From JANNWF01 sp052390415 (GTDB taxonomy: Bacteria > Pseudomonadota > Gammaproteobacteria > Xanthomonadales > Xanthomonadaceae), in the NCBI GenBank assembly GCA_052390415.1, contig JBQTGY010000131.1, forward strand, positions 1 through 6,237: a DNA stretch of 6,237 nt, written 5' to 3'. Within the stretch, counting starts at the first letter, position 1. Every line of letters begins with the position of its first letter. A program made the position numbers and the translations under genes. Below the pieces are notes generated by a model. The model saw nothing but the letters and a program-made list of their open reading frames with translations. It searched no databases and was not told the origin of the DNA. Shown piece by piece: positions 1 to 6,160 of this stretch.

Positions 1-691
1 TCATCATGTGGCTCTTCACCGCGGCTTCAAACGCTGCACGCAGGGCGGCGTGGTTGCGACTGCCGCCGGTCACATCGGCAAACTCGCGCCACTGCGGTCG
101 GTAATACAAGCTGGGTTGCGCTTCGCCCGAGCGCCAATAGTGGCCGGGCGGAAATTCATGGGCATCGGTACAGACGCCGGCCAGCGCCTTCAGCTCCGAA
201 GCGACATACAGGGTGCCGTCCTGATCGTGGCCGTAATACAAGGGAATGATGCCGATCGGATCGCGCGCAATCAGCCAGCGATGCGCGGCCGCATCCCACA
301 ATACGAAGGCGAACATGCCTTCCAGGCGATTCAGAAACTCATCGATTTGTGCCGCGCCGCCGGCTTGCCGATATAGCGGCAAGATGACTTCACAGTCGGA
401 ATGGGTGGCAAAGGCATAACCGGCTTCAAGCTCGGCGCGCAGCGCGCGATGATTGTAAATCTCGCCATTCACCGCCAGCACTTGACCGCCATCGGGGCTG
501 ATCAGCGGTTGCGCGCCGGAATCGACACCGACGATGGCCAGTCGCTCGTGCACCAGAATGGCATGCTCGTCGGCGTAGATGCCCGACCAATCCGGCCCGC
601 GGTGGCGCATCTTTCTTGATTGCGTCAGCGCTTGCGCGCGCAGGATGGTGGCGTCAGAGCGGAGGTCGAGCAGACCAAGAATCGAGCACAT
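1..691 (-). CDS. asnB: Asparagine synthase B (glutamine-hydrolysing), N-terminal part, cut by window edge
   Basis: This gene makes asparagine from aspartate, glutamine and ATP in the cytoplasm. The visible 230 codons cover the whole N-terminal class-II glutamine amidotransferase domain; the C-terminal ATP-dependent synthetase domain lies beyond position 1. The protein begins MCSILGLLDL, and Cys2 is the expected N-terminal nucleophile after Met removal, which fixes the start at 691. Further landmarks are RHRGPDWSGIYA (29-40), HERLAIV (48-54, Arg50), AVNGEIYNH (73-81, Asn75 and Glu77) and SDCEVI (98-103, Asp99), matching the glutamine-site residues known in E. coli AsnB. GMFAF and the IARDPIGIIPLYYG stretch follow, then a GELKAL-like SELKAL segment. 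No frameshift is visible. A few residues are inserted before GMFAF relative to E. coli. There is no clear Shine-Dalgarno sequence. It lies 85 bp after the ExoD-family gene on the same strand. Very sure of family; integrity past the edge is unknown. Confidence 0.96.
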   Translation of the reverse strand, partial: MCSILGLLDLRSDATILRAQALTQSRKMRHRGPDWSGIYADEHAILVHERLAIVGVDSGAQPLISPDGGQVLAVNGEIYNHRALRAELEAGYAFATHSDCEVILPLYRQAGGAAQIDEFLNRLEGMFAFVLWDAAAHRWLIARDPIGIIPLYYGHDQDGTLYVASELKALAGVCTDAHEFPPGHYWRSGEAQPSLYYRPQWREFADVTGGSRNHAALRAAFEAAVKSHMM

Positions 692-732
692 TTGAGACCA
701 TGAAAAGGCAGGCGAAAGGCCGATTCTGGCAG

Positions 733-761
733 GTTTTAGCTTGGATGGTGCAGTGCGGCAA
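733..761 (-). promoter_or_regulatory. Weak candidate sigma70 promoter for asnB
   Basis: On the minus strand, TTGCCG (761-756, four of six matches to the -35 consensus) is separated by 17 bp from TAAAAC (738-733, four of six matches to the -10 consensus). The -10 ends about 41 bp before the asnB start. The motif lies in the short gap after the ExoD-family stop codon, so asnB could be transcribed on its own or by read-through. Matches of this quality occur by chance, so this is only a candidate. Confidence 0.25.
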
Positions 762-776
762 CCACGCACCCGATGC

Positions 777-1382
777 TCAAGTAATTGCCTTCCACATCCA
801 CTCCACAGCCTCGCTGGTGACGCCTGCAAGCGAGGCGGTCAGCACGATGCTCAATACCCACGCAATCAACAGGAGGGCGCCATCGCGCTCGATCAATGCG
901 AACGCATAGACCATCACCAGTATGCCCAAGGGGTAATTGGTGAGCGGAATCGGCAACGCAAGGATCAGGCCGAGCGCCACCAGCATCAACCCCGTGGTCA
1001 GATTGCCGAGGATTCCTGCGAACAGGATCTCGATGCGCGGTCGACTGAGGTGTTCCAGACGCCGCATCCAGGGCGCCACGCGTGCGATGAAGCGGGCGAA
1101 TGTCTGCCGTGAGAAAGGCCTTTGACGCAGCTTTCTGGGCATCCAGGGTTCGCTCTGGCGCAACACCAACTGCACGCCAAGCAGACAAACCAAAGGCCCA
1201 ACTATTGCCCCCATGCCCAATGGAATGGGCAACATGGCGGGCAACACGACGGCCAGCAGCATGACGCCGAACGCACGCCGATCAAACGCATCCAGCAACT
1301 CATCGAGCGTCAAGGTTTCGTTGGACTCCCGCCCGGCGATCGCGGTCAATAGTTCGCTGGTGCGAGGGGCGGTTGAGGTCAT
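777..1382 (-). CDS. ExoD-family inner-membrane protein (exopolysaccharide synthesis, ExoD)
   Basis: This is a 201-residue integral membrane protein of the ExoD family, named after a rhizobial protein needed for normal exopolysaccharide production and alkali tolerance; its biochemical activity is not known. Visible family features are a short hydrophilic N-terminus with LTLDELLDAFDRRAFG (about 24-39), a hydrophobic pair starting VVLPAMLPIPLG (45-56), a basic cytoplasmic-looking loop with PWMPRKL and an APWMRRLEHLSRPR segment, and then further hydrophobic stretches including ALPIPLTNYPLG and ALIERDG. The length fits the family. The start at 1382 is the only reasonable one, because an in-frame TAG lies five codons upstream (1395-1397) and the next ATG falls inside the first membrane segment. 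The stop is TGA at 777-779. No good ribosome-binding site is seen. It is divergent from pstS and may share an operon with asnB. Family assignment is strong; a role in polysaccharide export here is inference. Confidence 0.9.
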   Translation of the reverse strand: MTSTAPRTSELLTAIAGRESNETLTLDELLDAFDRRAFGVMLLAVVLPAMLPIPLGMGAIVGPLVCLLGVQLVLRQSEPWMPRKLRQRPFSRQTFARFIARVAPWMRRLEHLSRPRIEILFAGILGNLTTGLMLVALGLILALPIPLTNYPLGILVMVYAFALIERDGALLLIAWVLSIVLTASLAGVTSEAVEWMWKAIT

Positions 1383-1474
1383 GCGGAGCGCAGTCTAGCT
1401 CTATTAAGATGCGTCACTCATCGCTTCCGTTCACATTGCACTGGCTGCGACGTGCCTTCCTCGAAGGCATGGGA

Positions 1475-1492
1475 GTGTCATCGTCGTGCCAG
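1475..1492 (+). promoter_or_regulatory. Possible second, weaker Pho box upstream of the main one
   Basis: GTGTCAT (1475-1481), a 4-nt spacer CGTC, and GTGCCAG (1486-1492) form two 7-mers 11 bp apart, resembling the CTGTCAT-N4-CTGTCAT layout of PhoB sites. The first unit matches six of seven bases and the second is poor. The spacer is GC-rich rather than AT-rich. It is 25 bp upstream of the stronger box. Some pst promoters carry two Pho boxes in series, which makes it worth noting, but chance similarity is quite possible. Confidence 0.25.
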
Positions 1493-1499
1493 ATTCTTG

Positions 1500-1530
1500 T
1501 TGTCATATTTCTGCAAGATAACTGTATTAA
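1500..1530 (+). promoter_or_regulatory. Pho box (PhoB-binding direct repeats) with overlapping pst promoter
   Basis: Three 7-mers at exact 11-bp spacing with AT-rich 4-nt spacers are visible: TTGTCAT (1500-1506), ATTT, CTGCAAG (1511-1517), ATAA, CTGTATT (1522-1528). This matches the PhoB site pattern of CTGTCAT-like units separated by AT-rich tetramers. The first unit doubles as a -35-like TTGTCA (five of six matches). At 17 bp spacing lies TGTATT (1523-1528, four of six), and TATTAA (1525-1530) is an alternative -10. In known Pho promoters PhoB occupies the -35 region, so the layout fits activation by phosphorylated PhoB during phosphate starvation. The transcription start would fall near 1535-1540, leaving a leader of about 60 nt before pstS. 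The site is seen directly; its regulation is inferred. Confidence 0.72.
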
Positions 1531-1599
1531 TCTGCCGAGAGCCGCACTCGCAGGCTGTCTGATCGCCCCCTTTCGCTCCCGGCAACCACTGAATCCTCT

Positions 1600-2625
1600 A
1601 TGCGTTCTTCCTTGATAGTCCCGCTTTCGCTCGCCCTGATCGCCACTGCCGGCTGCGGCCCGACCACCGAAGGTGGCGCACCCGCGCCTACTCCCGCCGC
1701 CGAAGTGCCGGTCGTTCAAGTCGATGGATCAAGCACGGTGTACCCGATCACCGAAGCGGTGGCGGAAGAGTTCCAGATCGCCACCAAGGTGCGAGTCACC
1801 GTAGGTGTGTCCGGCACCGGCGGCGGTTTCAAGAAGTTCTGTCGTGGCGAGACCTCGATCTCCAATGCGTCGCGGCCGATCCTCACGGAAGAGATCGCTG
1901 CGTGCGCCGCCAGCGGCGTCAAGTTCATCGAATTGCCAGTGGCGTTCGATGCCCTCACGGTCGCCGTCAACCCGAGCAATACCTGGCTCGAATCGATCAC
2001 GATCGCCGAATTGAAGACGATCTGGCAGCCCGAGTCACAAGCGACCGTGATGAATTGGACGCAGGTCAATCCGGCTTGGCCCGACCAGCCACTGAAATTG
2101 TTCGGTGCCGGCGCCGATTCCGGCACGTTTGATTATTTCACCGAAGCCGTGGTCGGCAAGGCGAAATCCAGCCGTGGCGATTTCACCGCCAGTGAAGACG
2201 ACAACGTATTGGTCACCGGTGTTGCCAACGACGTCAACTCGCTGGGCTTTTTCGGCTACGCCTATTACCGCGAGAACCAGGACAAGCTGCGAGCGTTGCC
2301 CGTTCGCGAGACGGCGGAATCTGCGGCCGTGCTGCCCTCGCTCGAAACCGTGCTCGACGGCAGCTACCGGCCCCTGTCGCGCCCTGTATTCATCTATATC
2401 AATGCCGAACACGCCAAGGCGCGCCCCGAGATCACCGACTTCGTGCATTTCTATCTGAAGGAAGCGCAGGCCTTGATCACCGAAGTCGGATACATCCCGC
2501 TGTCTGATGCGGCTTACCAGTTGGCTGTCACGCGCTTTGATGCTGGGCAGACCGGCACCGTCTTCGAGGGTCATTCGGAAGTGGGCGTAAAGGTCGAAGA
2601 GTTGTTGCAGCGGCAACCCAAGTAG
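1600..2625 (+). CDS. pstS: Phosphate-binding lipoprotein PstS (SphX-like family)
   Basis: This 341-residue protein is the extracytoplasmic phosphate receptor of the Pst ABC transporter. The N-terminus is a lipoprotein signal: MRSS, a hydrophobic core, and ATAGC with Cys19 as the lipidation site, followed by a flexible Pro/Ala/Gly/Thr linker to about residue 37. The binding domain shows DGSSTVYPI (42-50), VSGTGGGF (70-77), SNASRPI (88-94) and ADSGTFDYF (172-180), which are the phosphate-contacting loops typical of the family. Two extra cysteines, 81 and 102, could form a disulfide. It belongs to the SphX/PstS type common in cyanobacteria and many other bacteria, not the E. coli type, whose mature protein opens with a TGAGATF-like loop. 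No clear Shine-Dalgarno precedes the ATG, but the signal peptide makes the start convincing. It is the first gene of the operon, behind the Pho box. Confidence 0.95.
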   Translation: MRSSLIVPLSLALIATAGCGPTTEGGAPAPTPAAEVPVVQVDGSSTVYPITEAVAEEFQIATKVRVTVGVSGTGGGFKKFCRGETSISNASRPILTEEIAACAASGVKFIELPVAFDALTVAVNPSNTWLESITIAELKTIWQPESQATVMNWTQVNPAWPDQPLKLFGAGADSGTFDYFTEAVVGKAKSSRGDFTASEDDNVLVTGVANDVNSLGFFGYAYYRENQDKLRALPVRETAESAAVLPSLETVLDGSYRPLSRPVFIYINAEHAKARPEITDFVHFYLKEAQALITEVGYIPLSDAAYQLAVTRFDAGQTGTVFEGHSEVGVKVEELLQRQPK

Positions 2626-2644
2626 GATCATCGCCTGCATCGAC

Positions 2645-2649
2645 AAGGA
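2645..2649 (+). promoter_or_regulatory. Ribosome-binding site of pstC
   Basis: AAGGA lies 8 nt before the pstC ATG at 2658 and supports that start. The same heptamer CAAGGAC, with the same spacing, precedes phoU. Confidence 0.65.
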
Positions 2650-2657
2650 CGCTCGAC

Positions 2658-3584
2658 ATGGCATCGGTAGAGGCAGCAAAGCCGCGGCGCGATTTGCGCT
2701 TGCGGCGGTTCAAGCGCAGCTCGGAAACCATCATCGAGTCGCTGTTGCTGCTGGCCGCACTTTCAGCAGTAGCCATCACCGCGGCCATCGTCGGCATCCT
2801 CGTTTACGAGTCGAGCGCGTTCTTTGCCAAGGTGCCGATTTGGACCTTCCTGGCCGACACCCAGTGGACGCCGCTGTTCGAGAACCCGCGCTACGGCATC
2901 ATGCCGCTGCTCGCCGGCACCCTCACCACCAGCTTTGTTGCGCTCGCCTTTGCCATCCCGATGGGCACCATCGCGGCGGTGTACCTGAGCGAGTTCGCCA
3001 AGCCCGGCGTGCGCGAAGCGGTCAAGCCGATCCTTGAGCTGATCAGCGGTGTGCCGACCGTCGTGTTCGGCTACTTCGCGCTCCTGTTCGTGACTCCACT
3101 GTTGCAAACGATTATCCCCGGCCTGCCCGGCTTCAACATGCTGGGGCCCGGCCTGGTGATCGGCATCATGATCGTGCCCTATATCGCCAGCCTGTCTGAA
3201 GACGCAATGCGCGCCGTGCCCATGCACTTTCGCGAAGCCAGCTTTGCGATGGGGGCAAGCCGCTTTCAGACCGCGATGCGGGTGGTGGTGCCAGCGGCGC
3301 TTTCAGGCATTGTTGCCAGCTACATCCTGGCCGTGTCGCGTGCGGTCGGTGAGACCATGGTGGTGGCAATTGCCGCCGGTCAACAGCCCAACCTGACCTT
3401 TGATCCCACCGAAGCAGCAGCGACGATTACCGCCTTCATCGTGCAGGTGGCGATGGGCGACCTGCCGCACGGCTCGATTGGATACCAAAGCATTTTCGCC
3501 GCCGGCCTGACTTTGTTCCTGCTGACCCTGGTGTTCAACGTGCTCGGCTACGTGATTCGCAAACGCTACCGGGAAGCGTATTGA
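2658..3584 (+). CDS. pstC: Phosphate ABC transporter permease PstC
   Basis: This 308-residue inner-membrane protein forms, with PstA, the phosphate channel. It begins with a basic cytoplasmic tail rich in Arg and Lys (8-20), followed by about six membrane segments (near 25-50, 83-111, 122-150, 161-180, 212-239 and 278-300). A conserved periplasmic stretch after the first segment ends in NPRYGIMPLLAGT (76-88). ISGVPTVVFGYFAL (129-142) is a strong PstC marker. The coupling loop that contacts PstB is REASFAMGAS (192-201), a slightly altered EAA motif with Ser in place of the second Ala. SRAVGETM (227-234) carries the Arg and Glu conserved in Pst permeases, which mutational work on E. coli PstC links to transport. 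The start at 2658 is set by AAGGA 8 nt upstream. It follows pstS by 32 bp, and its TGA shares one base with the pstA ATG. Confidence 0.95.
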   Translation: MASVEAAKPRRDLRLRRFKRSSETIIESLLLLAALSAVAITAAIVGILVYESSAFFAKVPIWTFLADTQWTPLFENPRYGIMPLLAGTLTTSFVALAFAIPMGTIAAVYLSEFAKPGVREAVKPILELISGVPTVVFGYFALLFVTPLLQTIIPGLPGFNMLGPGLVIGIMIVPYIASLSEDAMRAVPMHFREASFAMGASRFQTAMRVVVPAALSGIVASYILAVSRAVGETMVVAIAAGQQPNLTFDPTEAAATITAFIVQVAMGDLPHGSIGYQSIFAAGLTLFLLTLVFNVLGYVIRKRYREAY

Positions 3585-4504
3585 TGGCTCTTCAGACGGA
3601 ACAGATTCGGTTGCTGATTGCGCGCCAGAAGCTGCGCGACATCTGCTTCGATTTGCTGGGCATGTTCGTGCTGCTGATCGCCTTGTTCGTGCTGGCCGCG
3701 CTGTTCGTGCAGCTGGCCATCGATGGTTTCGAGCGTTTGAATTCCGACTTCTTCAGCAACTTCCCGTCACGGCGTGCTGCGCGCGCGGGCATTCTTTCGG
3801 CGTGGGTGGGCAGCATCCTGGTGATGCTGGTCACTGCCATGGCGGCTGTGCCGGTGGGTGTGGCGGCGGGCCTGTGGCTGGAGGAATACGCGCCACGCAA
3901 TTGGCTGGCCGAAGTCATCGAGATCAACGTGACCAATCTGGCCGGCGTGCCTTCCATCATCTATGGCCTGCTCGCGTTGGGCTTGCTGGTGTATCAGATG
4001 GGACTGGGCCAGAGCGTGCTGACCGCGGGTCTGACCTTGGCGATGATGATCTTGCCGGTAGTGATCGTTGCCACGCGCGAGGCCATTCGCGCGGTGCCGC
4101 AAACCATTCGTGAGGCCGCCTATGGTCTCGGCGCCACGCGCTGGCAAGTCACCCGCGATCATGTGCTGCCCTACTCACTCGCCGGCGTATTGACCGGCGT
4201 CATCATTGGCCTGTCACGCGCCATCGGTGAAACCGCGCCAATCATCACCATTGGTGCCTTGACCTTCATCGCGTTTCTGCCGCCCGCACCGATCACGGCC
4301 AGCGTGCCTTTCGTCAATTTTGACTGGCTGTTCTCGCCGTTCACGGTCATGCCCATCCAGATGTTCAACTGGGTCTCGCGCCCGGATGCCGCCTTCCACG
4401 TCAGTGCCGCTGCGGCGGGCGTGGTGCTGGTAGGAATGACCTTGACCATGAACAGCCTCGCGATCTGGCTGCGTTTTCGCGCGCGCAAGCGCATCAAGTG
4501 GTGA
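3584..4504 (+). CDS. pstA: Phosphate ABC transporter permease PstA
   Basis: This 306-residue protein is the second channel subunit, pairing with PstC in the inner membrane. Predicted membrane segments lie near 24-46, 73-99, 115-137, 144-163, 199-225 and 274-296, with a very basic C-terminal tail (RFRARKRIKW). Diagnostic stretches are GILSAWVGS (69-77), LWLEEYAP (97-104), TNLAGVPSIIYGLLALG (117-133) and the coupling loop REAAYGLGATRWQ (176-188), a full EAA motif that should dock on PstB. GLSRAIGETAPII (209-221) holds the conserved Arg and Glu. I place the start at ATG 3584, which overlaps the pstC stop as TGATG, so translation is probably coupled. A TTG one codon earlier (3581) is an alternative. 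GGGAAG at 3571-3576 may act as a weak ribosome-binding site. Confidence 0.94.
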   Translation: MALQTEQIRLLIARQKLRDICFDLLGMFVLLIALFVLAALFVQLAIDGFERLNSDFFSNFPSRRAARAGILSAWVGSILVMLVTAMAAVPVGVAAGLWLEEYAPRNWLAEVIEINVTNLAGVPSIIYGLLALGLLVYQMGLGQSVLTAGLTLAMMILPVVIVATREAIRAVPQTIREAAYGLGATRWQVTRDHVLPYSLAGVLTGVIIGLSRAIGETAPIITIGALTFIAFLPPAPITASVPFVNFDWLFSPFTVMPIQMFNWVSRPDAAFHVSAAAAGVVLVGMTLTMNSLAIWLRFRARKRIKW

Positions 4505-4509
4505 ATTCG

Positions 4510-5289
4510 ATGTCCGTCAACACTCCGCCGGCCGCCAAGGCCGAGGTTCGCGACTTGAGCTTTTATTACGGCGACTTCGCGGCGCTGAAAAACGTCAGCC
4601 TGGACGTCGCCGAGCACGAAGTTACCGCCCTGATTGGCCCGTCCGGCTGCGGCAAGTCAACCATGCTGCGTTGCTTCAATCGCATGCACGACCTGTACCC
4701 CGGCAGCCGCTATGAGGGCGAAATTCGCCTGCAACCCGACAATGTCAACCTGCTGGGAAAGGACATTGACCCGGTCGAGACCCGCATCCGCATCGGCATG
4801 GTGTTCCAGAAGCCCAACCCGTTTCCGAAAACCATCTTCGAGAACGTCGCCTACGGCCTGCGCATTCTCGGCGAGAAGCGGCGTTCAACCATCGCCGACA
4901 AGGTGGAAAAATCGCTGCGTGATGCCGCCTTGTGGGACGAAGTAAAGGACCGCCTCGACCACTTGGCAACCAGTCTGTCAGGCGGTCAGCAGCAGCGGTT
5001 GTGCATCGCACGGACCTTGGCGACCGAGCCGGAAATCGTGCTGTTCGACGAACCCACTTCGGCCTTGGATCCGATCGCCACCGCCAGCATCGAAGAACTG
5101 ATCATTGAACTGAAGAAACAGGTGACGGTGTTGATCGTGACTCACAACATGCAGCAGGCCGGTCGCATCTCGCGCTACACCGCATTCATGTACCTTGGGG
5201 AGCTGGTGGAGTTTGGCGAAACCGAAAAGATTTTCACGCGGCCGACCAAGCAACAAACCGAAAACTACATCACCGGCCGTTTCGGCTAG
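4510..5289 (+). CDS. pstB: Phosphate ABC transporter ATP-binding protein PstB
   Basis: This 259-residue cytoplasmic ATPase drives phosphate import through PstC/PstA. All nucleotide-binding motifs are intact: Walker A GPSGCGKST (43-51), Q-loop VFQKPNPFP (98-106, Gln100), signature LSGGQQQR (156-163), Walker B IVLFDEP (176-182, Asp180 and Glu181), D-loop SALD (184-187) and H-loop THNMQQA (211-217, His212). The N-terminal FYYGDFAALKNV (18-29), the FMYLGELVEF segment and the C-terminal QTENYITGRFG are characteristic of PstB rather than other ABC ATPases. ATG 4510, 5 bp after pstA, gives a length close to the E. coli protein (257 residues). In-frame GTG codons at 4498 and 4501 would add three or four residues and overlap pstA. 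No strong Shine-Dalgarno discriminates between them, so coupled translation from pstA is likely. Confidence 0.96.
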   Translation: MSVNTPPAAKAEVRDLSFYYGDFAALKNVSLDVAEHEVTALIGPSGCGKSTMLRCFNRMHDLYPGSRYEGEIRLQPDNVNLLGKDIDPVETRIRIGMVFQKPNPFPKTIFENVAYGLRILGEKRRSTIADKVEKSLRDAALWDEVKDRLDHLATSLSGGQQQRLCIARTLATEPEIVLFDEPTSALDPIATASIEELIIELKKQVTVLIVTHNMQQAGRISRYTAFMYLGELVEFGETEKIFTRPTKQQTENYITGRFG

Positions 5290-5296
5290 AGCCTGC

Positions 5297-5301
5297 AAGG
5301 A
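5297..5301 (+). promoter_or_regulatory. Ribosome-binding site of phoU
   Basis: AAGGA lies 8 nt before the phoU ATG at 5310, within the 20-bp pstB-phoU gap, and supports that start. Confidence 0.65.
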
Positions 5302-5309
5302 CTTGCGTC

Positions 5310-6023
5310 ATGTCGATTCCGCACACCGGCCACACCATCAAGAAGTTCGACGAAGAACTCGCCACCTTGCGCGATCTCGTCCTGCGCATGGGCGGTATGG
5401 TTGAAGAACAAGTCCGTCGCAGTCTGCTGGTGCTGGAGCGCGGCGACTCCGAAGCCGCGCGCGAGCTGGTCTTGCGCGATCGCGAAATCGACGCCATCGA
5501 ACTGCGCGCCGATGAAGAAATCGCCCAGTTGCTGGCCCTGCGCAGCCCGCTGGGCGTGGACTTGCGCACCGTTCTGGCTTTTTCAAAAACCGTGACCGAC
5601 CTCGAGCGCGTCGGCGATGAGGCCAAGAAAATCGCCCGCAGTTGCGACCACGCGCCGGACCTTTGCGCGGATCTTCCGCGCCAACCCTACATGGCCGATC
5701 TGCAAGCCATGGGCAGCCTGGCAGCCGAACAATTGAATGGCGCGCTTGACGCGCTGGTAAGACTGGACGTGGATCGCGCCGCAGAAATCAAACGCTCCGA
5801 CAAGCGACTCGACAAGGCCTTCGATTCCACCTTGGCCAACATCATCCAACACATCATGGCCGCGCCCGCCAGCGCGCCATTGGCCGTGCAAGGCATCTTC
5901 GCCGCGCGCGCGCTGGAGCGCATCGGCGACCACGCCAAGAACATCACCCAGTACGTGGTGTATCTGGTGCAGGGGCGGGATATTCGGCATCCGAAGGCGA
6001 ATCCTGGGATGCAGGAGCTGTAG
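5310..6023 (+). CDS. phoU: Phosphate signalling protein PhoU
   Basis: This 237-residue cytoplasmic, all-helical protein connects the Pst transporter to the PhoR sensor kinase and keeps the Pho regulon off when phosphate is plentiful. It shows the two-fold repeat of three-helix PhoU domains. The first half carries FDEELATLRDLVLRMGG (13-29) and ends its motif in DLERVGDEAKKIA (97-109). The second half repeats it as ALERIGDHAKNIT (201-213). These E-x3-D motifs (Glu99/Asp103 and Glu203/Asp207) are the metal-cluster-binding residues known in PhoU structures. The C-terminus with YLVQGRDIRHPKA is typical, and the length is normal for the family. The ATG at 5310 is supported by AAGGA 8 nt upstream. 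It is the last gene of the operon, 20 bp after pstB; a structured region follows. Losing such proteins usually derepresses the Pho regulon in enterobacteria. Confidence 0.95.
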   Translation: MSIPHTGHTIKKFDEELATLRDLVLRMGGMVEEQVRRSLLVLERGDSEAARELVLRDREIDAIELRADEEIAQLLALRSPLGVDLRTVLAFSKTVTDLERVGDEAKKIARSCDHAPDLCADLPRQPYMADLQAMGSLAAEQLNGALDALVRLDVDRAAEIKRSDKRLDKAFDSTLANIIQHIMAAPASAPLAVQGIFAARALERIGDHAKNITQYVVYLVQGRDIRHPKANPGMQEL

Positions 6024-6034
6024 GGGGCGCATTT

Positions 6035-6077
6035 CGACCTAGCGCTCGATTTTCGGCCCTCCGGCCGATTTAGGTCG
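6035..6077 (+). terminator. Nested inverted repeat after phoU, possible operon terminator
   Basis: An outer 7-bp stem, CGACCTA (6035-6041) with TAGGTCG (6071-6077), encloses an inner 6-bp GC-rich stem, TCGGCC (6053-6058) with GGCCGA (6063-6068), with a CTCC loop. The inner stem is followed by only three T residues, so it is a poor intrinsic terminator by the usual rule. GCCGA (6064-6068) could instead pair with TCGGC (6075-6079), giving a competing fold. Its place 11 bp after the phoU stop suggests a role in ending transcription or protecting the 3' end of the pst message, but it may simply be part of the repeat cluster that follows. Confidence 0.4.
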
Positions 6078-6082
6078 GCACT

Positions 6083-6114
6083 GTTCGTCTTTCCTGCGTA
6101 GGCTGGAGTCCAGC
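6083..6114. repeat. Degenerate copy of a likely dispersed intergenic repeat
   Basis: Read on the minus strand, this stretch contains CTGGACTCCAGCC, then TACGCAGGAA, then AGACGAAC. It resembles the short repeats scattered between genes of many beta- and gammaproteobacteria that read roughly CTGGATTCCCGCC followed by GCGGGAATGACG and yield spurious peptides such as LDSSLRR. It includes an odd palindrome, GCTGGA-G-TCCAGC (6102-6114). The family likeness is from memory only, since no second copy lies in this window. Confidence 0.4.
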
Positions 6115-6160
6115 TCTCGCTTCTCTCGCCTTGAGTTGGCTCTCCGCAAAGTTTCGTCCG

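Noticed and set aside
616..1112. Plus-strand open frames across the asnB start and the ExoD-family gene
   Set aside because: They oppose two well-supported minus-strand genes and show no family features or ribosome-binding sites.
1383..1450. Minus-strand promoter for the ExoD-family gene (TTAATA near 1405-1412)
   Set aside because: An AT-rich hexamer is present, but no -35 at a usable spacing, so it was not listed.
1537..1560. Stem in the pstS leader (GAGAGCC with GGCTGTC)
   Set aside because: The stem has a central mismatch and a 9-nt loop. It is too weak to claim a riboswitch or attenuator.
2035..2679. Long minus-strand open frame opposite pstS (about 214 codons)
   Set aside because: It is the antisense of a strongly supported pstS. 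GC-rich DNA leaves long open frames on the opposite strand, and the translation has no recognisable domain.
2763..3227. Minus-strand open frame opposite pstC, rich in His, Gln, Gly and Asp
   Set aside because: Its composition is typical of antisense shadows of hydrophobic membrane proteins. pstC is unambiguous on the + strand.
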